Part shown: in pieces, positions 54,259-64,000 of the stretch
Position numbering within the stretch: the first letter of the stretch is position 1
Layout: every line of letters begins with the position of its first letter
DNA from: Lactarius indigo
Taxonomy: Eukaryota > Basidiomycota > Agaricomycetes > Russulales > Russulaceae
Direction of reading: 5' to 3'
NCBI GenBank assembly: GCA_025766275.1
Contig: JAFKAC010000048.1
Span: 310,001-374,000 of the forward strand
DNA: 64,000 nt
Made by a program: the position numbers and the translations under genes
The notes under the pieces: model-generated
Databases searched by the model: none
Told to the model about the DNA's origin: nothing
The model's input: the letters and a program-made list of their open reading frames with translations, nothing else

Positions 54259-54540
54259 GTTGATCTGTTCCTTCTGCCATTCCGCTGCTACTCTCTTCCA
54301 GCCCTCCAACTTGTACTCCATCAGAGCTTGAACACTGGTTGTTGTGTGGGAAAACTCCACGAACACTGATGAGGTCATCGCTTGGGGGGATAGTGGTGAT
54401 GGGTTTGCGTTCGCCACTGTCGTTTTGGAAGACGTGCATGACGGCGTGTTCGTTGTTGGGGGTAGTTGCAGGGTCTGGGAATCTGGTGATGACGTGGGCC
54501 CATTCTTGCGCAGTGATAGGCCCCTCTGTTGGTCCAAGAT
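54259..54540 (-). pseudogene. Pol tail relic of element K, distal part
   Basis: Minus-strand sequence equivalent to about 3250-3530 of element A (PSDDLISVRGVFPHN, ITRFPDPATTPNNEHAV). It joins 49506 when the inversion is undone, and is interrupted at 54541 by element C. Confidence 0.8.
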
Positions 54541-55046
54541 GTAACGTTGCCACGACGTTAGCTCGACTTGAGCTCGGTGAAGGCGGTAACAACTTAGCGA
54601 TAATCGTAAGGCTTTCCCTCTTCTTGAAGACGCGAAGGTCCAAGACGTATAAATCTGGGTGAATGCGCGAAGGCACACCAATACTAGGCAACAAGGCTTT
54701 CGGCGATAGAGAGGAAGAAAGGGAAACAAGTGACGATTTAAGAAGACCAAGATGGCGTATCTTGGTCTTTGCGAGACACTATAAATACAAGTCAAGCAGG
54801 CTTACAAGCGCTGCCTATGAGTCACAGTATGGTAGCGTCCAACGTATCGCGTAAGTATCTCAATCCAAGTACCACTACTACCAGTATTAGTGGCGTCGGG
54901 CATCAGTCAGCTATCGTATCGTATCTCCTATCACACTACCGTATCACCGTGAGTAAGTCCGCGACTAATCTACCTTACAGCCGTAATCGCAACCGGTACA
55001 GTAAGGGTGTTGAACTCATACAGCCCATACAAGAAGAAACGTAACA
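54541..55046 (-). repeat. 3' LTR of element C
   Basis: 506 bp, close to the element A LTR. Left flank CAAGA; the right duplication is outside the window. Confidence 0.9.
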
Positions 55047-55075
55047 TCACCCCCTTTTCAGCGTGAGGCCCCGAC

Positions 55076-55864
55076 TCACCGAAAGTCCCTCGCCGGCCAT
55101 CCGCGCTGTTCTTCGGCAATGCGCTCGAGTGCGGTGGCGCGCTCCAGTCGATAGATGGAGTCGCGCCTGTCGTCTTGCGCACACTCGATCATGGCGCGGA
55201 TCTGACTTAACCGGGCGCGGAGTCGATCTAGCTCGTAGCTAGCCGCGCGGAAGCGCGTGACCTCCGCCGTGAGGGACTCGTCATTGATGCGGTTGAGGGC
55301 CCGGTCGGTGATTTTGTCGGCTTCGAAGACCACCAGGTCCTCGTGCGGGTACGTGGGGCGGCGTGCGGCGGATATGTGGGGTTCGGCATAAAAGGGCTTA
55401 CCGTACACGTGAGGCGAGCCCGGTATGACCCCTAGTATCATGGGGTCTGCTCCTCCAATGATCTGGACGTGTGATGCGTCCCTCTCTACTCCGTCGGGCC
55501 CGGTGATGGGGTATCGAATGTAATGGGGTCGTTGGTTCGCCCGGAACCCTTCAGGCGCAATGACATGCGCGGGGTCGTCGGCGGTGGTGAACGGACGGTG
55601 ATCGGCGGCGCCAGGCACGCGCACACGTCCTCGATACATGGGGGAGCCGTCGGTGTAGACGAGCCATGGCGTGATGCCGGGATGATCAGCGTCGCGCTTC
55701 GTTCGTAGGAAGGAATGTGCTGACGGGTAGTAATCTTCGTCGTCATGGCCAGCCTCAGCTGCCGCCATCGCTGCTGCCGCTCTCGCATCTCCCTCAGTCG
55801 GGCCGCGGCTGAGTCGAGTTGTTCCTTCTGCCACGCCGCCGCTACCTTCCTCCAGCCCTCCAAC
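55076..55864 (-). pseudogene. Pol C-terminal tail of element C
   Basis: Near-identical to 2506-3300 of element A (DPAHVIAPEGFRANQRPHYI, ILGVIPGSPHVYGKPFY, WPARDFR). Separated from pol by TGA 55865-55867, which is CGA in element A. Confidence 0.85.
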
Positions 55865-58800
55865 TCATACTCCATCAGCGCTTGAACGCTGGTCGTTGCT
55901 CGGGAAAACTCCGCGAACGCCAATGAGGTCATCGCTTGGGGGGATAGCGGCGATGGGCTCTCGTTCTCCGCTATCATTTCGGAAGACGTGGACGACGGCT
56001 TGCTCGTCGTCTGGAGTGGTGGTTGGGTCTGGAAATCTGGTGACGACGTGGGCCCACTCTTGCACGGTGATAGGCCCCTCTGTTGGTGCAAGAGGTGTCC
56101 ATGGGGCGAGCTGAGTATTCGGGACTTCGGTTTCGTCGTCCTCAGCCAAGAGGGCGTGGGCGTCTTCTGCGAGGGAGTCGAGGAGCTGTGCTCGTGTGAC
56201 ATGTTGAAGAGGGGACGTGGGCATGGAAGTGATAATGGAGCGAAGGGAAGAGGAATGACTTTCCTGAGCGCAGACTGGACTCGTTTTAACTATTCTTCCG
56301 TGGGTTCGGGCTTCCTGATAGAGCCGAAGTGCTTCCGGCGCAAAGATGTCATCCTTGTTGACCCACTGGTTCTCCGAGTCTGGATACCCTTTCCACTTGA
56401 CCAGATACTGGAGGCGTCTCCCCCTGCCGAAGTGCCGGGAGTCCAGAATGGCCTCGACTTCGTATTCCTCTTCCCCATCAACTAATTCGGGTGGTGGGCG
56501 CGTGAAGTTTTCCCCATGAAGAGAGGTTTGTTTGTATGGTGTGAGAAGATCGATGTGAAACACTGGGTGAATACTCCACTGCGTGGGGAGTTCCACTCGA
56601 TAGTTGTATGGGGACATCACCTGGGTCACTCGAAAAGGTCCGTGGCGTCGCGCCGCCAATTTCGCCGTTGGTTGATTGGTTCGGAGATGTTTACCTTCCA
56701 GCCACACGAGGTCTCCTATCTTGAACTTGGGCGTATCTTTGTTGCGCACCCATGCTTCCTGGGCCTTCTTGATGAGACGTTGGGCTTCTTCTCTGGCTTC
56801 TTTTAGCTGCGTTAGTCGCGCGGTGACGTGAGGGAGGGGGGACGGCTTATCGGTCCAATCGGCCTGCGGATTAAATCCCATCAGGAGTTGGAACGGTGAC
56901 TGTTTCGTATGTTCATGTGGCCAATTGTTGTGCGCGAATTCCGCGATTGGCAGATAAGCGGTCCAGTTGTCTTGCCGCTCATTCACCCAGAAGCGTAAAT
57001 ATTGCTCTAGCCACTGATTGGTACGTTCTGATTGTCCGTCGGTACGTGGGTGATACGCTGTGGATATGTTTTGTTGAATTCCCAGGATTCGGCATACTTC
57101 CCTGGTGAATTTTGACGCGAATCGGGGGTCTCGGTCACTGATGCATTTGCGCGGTAATCCGAAACGTTTGAACACATGGGCGACGTACAGGGCGGCGGTC
57201 TCTTCTGCTGTTATTTCCTCCCGACATGGGATGAAGATGGAGGCCTTGCTACAGTCGTGGTCCGTGACAGTCAGTATGCTGTCGCTCCCCTTTGACAGGG
57301 GGAGTTTAGTGATGAAGTCCATGGCTACCGTTTGGAACGGCATGGCTTCCAGTACCGGCGTGATAGGGTGTAGCGCCGCTCGTATGGGCCTCGTGTTTAC
57401 TTTGTTTCGTTGACATTCCGCACATCCTTGCACGTACTCGTATACGTCTTTCCTCAATCGCGGCCACCAGTAGTGTCGCTCCAGAAGTCGCTGTGTCCTC
57501 GCGATTCCCGGGTGTCCATGTATTGGCGGATCGTGATGGTCGTGTATCAGTACGCGGTACGTCGATGCAGGTCCAGTTACCACGAACCGACCATCTTTGT
57601 ACCACTCCCCTTCTATCTTCTTGAGACGATGGGGGTCTACCCACATTTTGATCACTTCGTTGTCTTGTTGATGGCGCGGTTGCAGCAGATTTGGGTTTGC
57701 GACGAAGGTTCGTGCGACGTTGAGCGTTCTTACGAAGACTTCGGGGGGTAGGACGACAACTTGACTGTTGTCTTCCGTTCCCTGGTCGTAGTCGGGGCGT
57801 CTTGATAGTGCGTCCGCTCTGCCGTTGTTCTTTCCCTTGATATGGTGAATCTCGAAGTCATATTCCGAGAGTTCAAGCACTTCCCTTGCAACCCGTCTAC
57901 TAATCTTTTGCGGCGACTTCCAGTATTGTAGGTTGAGGTGGTCCGAATAGATCTTTATTTTGTGTGGGGCTCCTGCGAGCAGTGGTCTCCAGTTTCGCAG
58001 TGCCTTGACTATCGCGAGTAATTCTAGGTCGTAAATGTCGTAATTTCACTCTGCTTCTGAGAGCGTGGCTGAATAATAGCCTATAGGGTGTCGTTTTCCG
58101 TCAGATTTTCGTTGTAATAGCACTGCGCCCACCGCGTATCCGGAGGCGTCAACCTCCAATTCAAACGGGTCCTGAAGTATCGGGTGTGCTAGTACCGGTT
58201 CTTCCGTTACGAGGCGTTTGAGGGTGTTGAAGGCCTCGTCTTCCTCCTTGGTCCACTTCCATTCTTCATCTTTTCGTGTCAATTTGGTTAGTGGTTTGGC
58301 GTGGGTTGCGAAGCCGCAGATGAAAAGTCGATAAAAGTTGCAAAAGCCGAGGAATGATCAGACATCCTTGACTTTTGTTGGCGTCGGCCAATCTTTGATG
58401 CCTTGAACTTTTACGGGATCCATGCGAGTCACCCCCCTTTCAAGGATTACCCCCAGGTAATCCATGCGTGGCTGGTGGAATAAGCACTTCTCAAGTTTGA
58501 AGTAGAGGTCGTGCTCGGCGGCGACGCGTAGAACATCGTGCACTGCCGCTATATGAGCTGATAGGTCATGGTCAAAGTGAGTGGCGATCCCAATGTCATC
58601 CATGTAGACACGTATCGTGGTTCCGAGGCGTTCGTGTTTTGCGATCGTATCGTGATATATGTGGTTCATCATCGCCTGGAAGGTCGCCGGGGAGTTGGTG
58701 AGGCCGAAGAACATGACCGTGGGCTCGAAGAGGCCAAATTTGGTTTTGAATGCCGCTTTTTCCTGGTCGCCGTCGCGGATACAGATGTTATTGTACCCCC

Positions 58801-59818
58801 AACGAATGTCGAGTTTTGTGTAAATGTGGGCGTTACTGAGATCGAGGATGAGATCCTGAATGAGCGGCAGCGGGTATTGATTGCGAATGGTGTGTGAATT
58901 GATCACCCGGTAATCCTGTACCGGGCGTAGTTTTCCATCCTTCTTTTTAATGAAGAAAAAGGATGAGGCGTACGGGGAGATGGACGGGCGTAGATAACCC
59001 TGCTTCAGTTTCTCATCGAGGAACTCCCTTAGCTCCCCTTCTTCTTTTTGCGTCATGGGGTAAATTTTGCAGTTGATGGCTGCTGGTGCGGTGGGTTTGA
59101 AGTCGATTGCGTGATCCCAGGGCCGTGCCGGCGGGAATCGATGCGAGGCCTGCTCGTTAAACAGCTTGCTAAATTCTTCGTATACCGGCGGAAGTACAGC
59201 CGCCGTTTGCTGTTGTTTTGCAGATATGGCCAGCTCTGTCGAAGTGGTGGCCCGTGTGAGGGTGTCATCTCCTTCCAGCTCCTGGACGATCGCCTCCTTT
59301 TCTGCAGTGATTAGGGCTCGTATGATGGGTGCGTCGAGTAGTTCTTCGGTAGTAGTCAAGACCACTGGTTGCATGTCCGGATGCATGGTTGCCGTTGCCC
59401 AACTGATAGTGGGCTCGAAGGCGCTCAGCCATGGGTAGCCCAGTACCATGCTTTCGCTGCCGAGGTTGGTGATCAAGAAGGTCATTTTTCTAATCTGTCC
59501 GCGTGTCTTCACTTCTAGGTTAACGTAATGAGTGATTAACCCAGCTTTGTTTTCTGTATTATCGATATTCCATATTTTGCGTGGCACCTCCAGGGGCCAT
59601 ATCGGGATTCCTGCTCGAGCCGCCATTCCTGGCTTGATGAAGTTGTCGGTGGCTCCGGAGTCCACCAATGCGTTCGTTTCAGTCGTTTGGTAATTCGTTC
59701 GTACAGTCACTGGAATTCGCAGAGATCGGTAGCGTGTTGTTACGATTACAGAATTACATTGTAAGGCCCTCACCCAGACTGACGGGTTCAGGCGCCCTGA
59801 AAACCCTCCTTTCCCCAT
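55865..59818 (-). pseudogene. pol: pol of element C, nearly intact, with nonsense codons
   Basis: Same domain order as 3391-7248: DSGATDNF, YMDD (near 58600), EVDASGY, integrase with SDRDPRFASKF and DGQSERTNQW, chromodomain YLVKWKGYPDSENQWV. It reads through the position where element A has its stop, but is closed by TGA just before 58282 (SEAE-stop-NYD, between RNase H strands) and near 58358 (KDV-stop-SFLG, end of RT). All are CGA to TGA. Otherwise about 98-99% like element A. Confidence 0.9.
59787..59815 (-). promoter_or_regulatory. Putative -1 frameshift site of element C
   Basis: GGGAAAG heptamer (59815-59809), 7-nt spacer and TTCAGG-GCG-CCTGAA hairpin (59801-59787), unchanged from element A. 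Confidence 0.7.
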
Positions 59819-61712
59819 AAATCTTGAAGTATGAGGTCTTTTACCTCGTCCGTGCTATTGGCGACTTGTGTTAGCCACTCCTTCGCCTGTTCTCCCGCTG
59901 TTTTCGCCGCCTTGATTTGCGGCGCGGGCGTTGCGCTGGGCGCTGGTGTTGCGTATCCCGGCAACGACGGTTCGTATTGGGATGTGGGTCCCGGGGATCC
60001 CGGCCATTGTGGCGGCCAGGCTGTTTCTGTCATCCTGCTGCTGGACGGGGCGTTTTGCCACTGTCTTTGCTGTCGGGGGTACGGGCAATTTCGTGAGAGG
60101 TGGCCTGGGGCATGGCAGTTATAACAGAGGACGTTCCTTAGGTCCCTTCTGGATCCGCCTCTTCCTCGTCCCCTGACTCCGGGACCTCCTCGTGGTGGGA
60201 ATGGTGGCGTCGTCCAGTCTTGGTGGGGCAACTTGTTGAAGTCGATGTCTTCGGACCCGGCCAGTCGTACTTTGGCGCGGTCGGCCGAAGTGTCCATGGC
60301 CCATGGATTTGTTTGGGGCAGGTTTTGTGGGAGTGCCCATCCTGCATTGCCGGTCTGTTTCTTCGTGGGGTTTGTCGTACTTTTGTATTCGTTAAGCCTT
60401 GCTTTGAGATGAATGTAGTTCTTTTGTCGTTTGAGGACGGCCCTCTTCCAGTCATCGAACGTTGTTGGTTCGTCAAATTGGAACGCGTTCTTGAACAGTT
60501 CCTTGGGCAGTCCCGACGTGAACAAGTCGATGGTTTGCGGTTCGTTGAGGTGGTAGTGAGCCTTTCGTGCCAACTGTTTGAAGTCGTTGACGTACTTGTC
60601 AATATCCTCTCCCACCATCTTGAACCCTTTTCGTAGTATGGCTTGCGCTTGTTCTCTTTCAAGTGTATTCTCGAACCTCTGGCTGAAGCCATCGGCTACC
60701 GCGTCCCACAGACCTCTGGTGTAGGGGCTGATTCCCCGTTGTATTTGTCGATTGAGCCAGTTCAGGAAGGAGAGGACCCATTCGCTGACCGCCCCGCCTT
60801 TGATATAGGACAGGAACAGGAGACACCTCCTGTAGTCATTGCGCATGATGGGGGCGTCCAGATTCATGCCCCAATAGACGTGCCACTGTGTGAGGAACTG
60901 GTCGACTTTCAGTCTGTCTCCATCGAAGATGGAGGGTGGCTCGCCGGTTAGCTTTTCGCTGGGGTGTCCTCTATCCCCTGCGCCGCCTCCGCCGTCGCCT
61001 CCACCACCGCCTCCTCCACCGCCTCCTCCACCGCCTCCGGGTGGGGCACGGGGCGGTCCTCTTGGTGGTTCGGTTCTTCGTAAGTCAAATGGGACACCTC
61101 CTCCTGGCGGCGGTGGTGGGTCGTCTGCCGGTCCTCCTATTCCTGGAGGTAGCTCCATCGCTGGTCGTCGTTCAGATGGGGGATCTCCCCTGTCTGAACC
61201 TATTGCTCGGAAAATTGCGGCGTCGTCTGCCGTCATACGTACTCCCGTCTCTGGGTTGATGGGCATGACTATGTCTCTCGCTTCGTTTTGTATCATTCGC
61301 GCTTCTTCCATCGCGACTTCTTCCATTGTGCGAGTTATCGTGGCCATGATGGCTGGGGATCTGATGTGAATAGGTTCTGGTTCGGTGATGTGTGCAGACT
61401 CAGCTCGTTCGATGAGGAGATCTTGTATGGCTCCTCCGCTGGTCTCCGTCTGATTTGGCTCTCGTCCTTCGCTTTCTTCTTGACTTCGTTCGCTTCCTTC
61501 TTCTTCCTCTTCTGACACTACTTCTCCGGTCGAGTGTTCGCGTAGCTGCCCGTCAATAGGGCCCCAGTCTGTTCTGCTGTTGAGTTCTCGCACGTCGATG
61601 TCGCAGCGGTATCTAGGTCCGGTCGGTCGTATTGCGTCCCACTGGGAATCTATGGGGTTCCACGCAACCTCCACCCAACACAGGTGGTCGAAATTGAACT
61701 CAACTGGGCGGA
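59788..61712 (-). CDS. gag: Gag of element C, N-terminus removed by element D
   Basis: Identical in layout to element A gag from VEFNFDHLCW onward: Gly-rich hinge, Gag domain, CYNCHAPGHLSRNC, C-terminal KEGFQGA. The frame is open across the remaining 640 codons. The missing first ~60 codons should lie beyond the far end of element D. Confidence 0.9.
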
Positions 61713-62162
61713 TGTAACGCCGTCACAGCATTAGCTCGACTTGAGCTCGGATGAGGGCGACTACTGTTCAGCTGGTCACGCTCAAGGCGTATGGCACGAA
61801 GGCAGTTCCTTAGATGTTCGCAGACACTAAGACAGAGACGTAAAGCAGAGTGATGAAATGATAGAGATGAGATGGAGGAGAAGAGACAAGTGACGATTGA
61901 AGAAGACCAAGATGGCGTATCTTGGTCTCCTGCAGCTATCTTAAATACAAGAAGAGCAGGCTTTCAAGCGCTGCTATGAGTCACAGTAATGTAGCGTCCA
62001 ACGTATCGCGTAAGTACCGCAATCCTAATACTACTATTGCCTGTACTAGGATCGAGTCATTTGTAAACCCCTAACTCCTTCGTAAACCCCGAGTCCGTGA
62101 CTAATCTACCTTACCGCCGTAGTCACAACCGGTACAGTAAGGATCAGGGACAGAACGTAACA
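61713..62162 (-). repeat. 3' LTR of element D
   Basis: TGTAACGCCG..AACGTAACA. Shares with the A LTR the primer-complement inverted repeat (near 61900-61928) and the block near 62098-62142. Purine tract at 62163-62176. Confidence 0.9.
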
Positions 62163-62196
62163 TCACCCCTTTTCTAGCGTGAGACCCCAGACTCAC

Positions 62197-64000
62197 TTAC
62201 TGGAAGTCCCGTGCAATCCATTCACGCTGCTCGTCCTCAATGCGCCGAAAGACGTCCGCCCGCTCCAAGCGGTACACGCAGTCCAACTTGTCTTCTCGCG
62301 CAGCGAGCACCATGCCACGGAGCTGGCGGATGCGTGCTTGTAGGCGCGATTCTTCGTGGGCCGCGGCGCGATACCGCGTCACTTCCGCAACCAGGGATTC
62401 GTCCCCTATGTGGTTGAGCGCGCGGTCGGTGAGTTTGTCGGCGGCGAGGATAACGAGATCCTCATGAGCGATGAAGGCGCGGTTCGCAGCCGAGAGATGA
62501 GGGGCGGCGTAGAGGGGTTTGCCGTAGAGATAAGGGGATCCCGGGATGACTCCCAGGATAAAGGGGTTCGCACCTCCGACAATCTGTACGTGGCTCGCCT
62601 GCAACTCTACTCCGTCTGGCCCGGTGATGGGGAAGTGAATGTGATGGGGTTGTCGATTCGCCCGGAACCCTTCAGGCGCGAGGACCTGCGCCGGGTCGTC
62701 GTCTCGCGTAATGGGGGTGTGTAGTGCGACGCCGGGCAGTCGCACACGTCCTCGAGACATGGGGGTTCCATCGGTATGCAGGAGCGGGTAGTAATCTCCG
62801 TCGTCATGGTCAGCTTGGTCCGGCATTGCTGCCTGCGCTGCCGCAACTCGCTCAATCTCTCCTGCGCTAACCTCAACTGTTCTTTGGCCCAGTCCTGAGC
62901 TGTCCTCCGCCAGACTTCCTCCGTCCTCGCCTCCTCCTGGTCCTTCGTTAGGTCGATCGGTCGGGAAAACTCCCCTAATACCGATAAGAGCGTCGTCTGG
63001 GGGGATGATCGCGATGGGTTCGCGGGCCCCGCTGTCGTCTCGGAAGACGTGAGCGACGGCATGCTGCTCGTCGCTGGGCTGGCGCGTGGGGTCTGGGAAC
63101 CTCTGTAGGATGCCAGCCCATTCTTGAGCGGTGATATGCCCCGTTCGCACGTTTGCAGGTGTGTACGGAGTGAGCTGGACCGTTGGAACCACGGTTTCTT
63201 CGTCGTCTTGGATGATGGCGGCGGCGTCTTGTGCGACTTGGTCGAGGAGGATCGCCGTGGTGACATGTCTGAGGGGAGAAGTGGGCATAGACGTAGAAGT
63301 GGATCGGAGGTGAGAGTGGTACTCTCCCTGGCCCTCCATAGTCTCGCTTTTAAGTCCTCGTGCGGCTGTTCGGGCCGTTTGGTACGCCTCTACTGCTTCC
63401 GGAGCGAAGACGTCATCCTTATCGACCCACTGATTCTCCGAGTCAGGGTACCCCTTCCATTTGATGAGATACTGAAGCTTCTTGCGGCGACCGAAATAGC
63501 GTGAGTCTAGAATGGCCTCGACTTCGTATTCTTCTTCCCCGTCCACAAGGTCCGGTGGCGGTCGAGGGAAATTTTCACCATGCATGGCCGTGTTTTTGTA
63601 TGGCGTGAGAAGATCTATGTGAAACACCGGGTGGATGCTCCACTGTGTGGGAAGTTCGAGGCGGTAATTGTACGGGGACATCACCTGGACTATCTTAAAA
63701 GGACCGTGGCGTCGCGCCGCAAGCTTGGCCGTAGGTTGGTTGGTTCGAAGGTGTTTTCCTTCTAACCACACCTGGTCACCTATTTGATATTTCGGGGTAT
63801 CCCGATGTTTCACCCAACCATCCTGAGCCTTTTTGATAAGGGTCTGGGCTAGTTGTCGTGCCTCCTTGAGCTGCGTGAGTCTGGTGGTAACGTGTGGAAT
63901 AGGGGATGGCTTATCCGTCCAATCCGCTGTTGGATTATAACCCATAAGCAGCATAAAGGGGGATTGTTTCGTATGCTCATGGGGCCAGTTGTTGTGAGCG
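62197..64000 (-). CDS. pol: Pol of element D, C-terminal part: integrase end, chromodomain and fused tail
   Basis: Open from the window edge (HNNWPHEHTKQSPFMLLMGY) to 62197. Contains the end of integrase, PTQWSIHPVFHIDLLTPYKN, chromodomain (EEEYEVEAIL, LIKWKGYPDSENQWVDKDD) and, without any stop, the C-terminal region (PSDEQHAVAHVFRDDSG, LAPEGFRANRQPHHIHFPIT, HVQIVGGANPFILGVIPGSP, WIARDFQ). This uninterrupted copy shows that the tail belongs to Pol. Apparently the best-preserved C-terminus in the window. Confidence 0.9.
   Translation of the reverse strand, partial: AHNNWPHEHTKQSPFMLLMGYNPTADWTDKPSPIPHVTTRLTQLKEARQLAQTLIKKAQDGWVKHRDTPKYQIGDQVWLEGKHLRTNQPTAKLAARRHGPFKIVQVMSPYNYRLELPTQWSIHPVFHIDLLTPYKNTAMHGENFPRPPPDLVDGEEEYEVEAILDSRYFGRRKKLQYLIKWKGYPDSENQWVDKDDVFAPEAVEAYQTARTAARGLKSETMEGQGEYHSHLRSTSTSMPTSPLRHVTTAILLDQVAQDAAAIIQDDEETVVPTVQLTPYTPANVRTGHITAQEWAGILQRFPDPTRQPSDEQHAVAHVFRDDSGAREPIAIIPPDDALIGIRGVFPTDRPNEGPGGGEDGGSLAEDSSGLGQRTVEVSAGEIERVAAAQAAMPDQADHDDGDYYPLLHTDGTPMSRGRVRLPGVALHTPITRDDDPAQVLAPEGFRANRQPHHIHFPITGPDGVELQASHVQIVGGANPFILGVIPGSPYLYGKPLYAAPHLSAANRAFIAHEDLVILAADKLTDRALNHIGDESLVAEVTRYRAAAHEESRLQARIRQLRGMVLAAREDKLDCVYRLERADVFRRIEDEQREWIARDFQ

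Larger units (their letters stand above)
54541..61712 (-). mobile_element. Element C: second copy of the element A family, 5' end beyond the window
   Basis: Colinear with element A at an offset of about 52,570. 3' LTR 54541-55046, tail, pol, gag. Gag is interrupted at 61712 by element D, so the 5' LTR is not visible. Pol is broken by three TGA codons, each CGA in element A. Confidence 0.95.
61713..64000 (-). mobile_element. Element D: a further Ty3/gypsy element nested in element C, partial
   Basis: 3' LTR 61713-62162 (450 bp) and the 3' half of pol. It is clearly diverged from A/C in sequence, with the same tail architecture. Confidence 0.9.

Noticed and set aside
1..64000. CRISPR array, rRNA or tRNA genes
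   Set aside because: No regularly spaced short repeats and no rRNA-like sequence seen; tRNA genes were looked for by eye only and none was convincing.

Overview
The window is nuclear DNA of a filamentous basidiomycete, most likely an agaricomycete. The evidence is short introns (44-73 bp) with GT..AG borders, a Plavaka-type (CACTA) transposase, an F-box pseudogene of agaricomycete type, a ~3,120-codon DUF6606/DUF3638/DUF3645 gene, and chromodomain Ty3/gypsy elements. No species can be named from the sequence alone.

Layout. 1-14077 looks like one Plavaka/CACTA element that starts before the window. Its transposase (1-1969 and 9829-10526) is split by a young 7,859-bp Ty3/gypsy element (1970-9828, minus strand, 507-bp LTRs, target duplication CACGT). 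A second multi-exon gene (11018-13416) and a CTAG-saturated stretch ending in CTAGTG (13796-14077) follow and may be the accessory gene and 3' end of the same DNA transposon. 14078-30338 is host-like: an F-box pseudogene (15373-16736, minus), the DUF3638 gene (17548-27270, minus; eight exons, one in-frame TAA) and a poorly resolved gene candidate (28097-29452, minus).

30339-36845 is a complete, young LTR element of 6,507 bp (742-bp LTRs, duplication ACATT) without gag or pol. It carries one long minus-strand reading frame, broken by only two stops, that ends in a cyclin box. 36851-64000 is a nest of Ty3/gypsy elements: a degraded full-length element (39066-47845, plus) with three solo LTRs inside it, fragments of at least four others, a second copy of the first element (54541-61712, minus) and a further family (61713-64000, minus) inserted into that copy. 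Two inverted 544-bp solo LTRs (48962-49505 and 53715-54258) border a segment whose flanks show that it was inverted by recombination between them.

How it works together. The gypsy elements encode Gag, then Pol in the -1 frame past a GGGAAAG slippery site and hairpin. Pol runs protease, RT, RNase H, integrase, chromodomain and a long uncharacterised C-terminal region. In both LTR families the sequence next to the 5' LTR matches no tRNA-type site but is complementary to the LTR about 35 nt after its TATA box, as expected for Tf1-like self-priming. Stops in the copies are mostly CGA to TGA, which points to C-to-T decay at CpG. The cyclin element shares LTR ends and primer site with a gag-bearing relative (51437-53714), so it was probably moved in trans.
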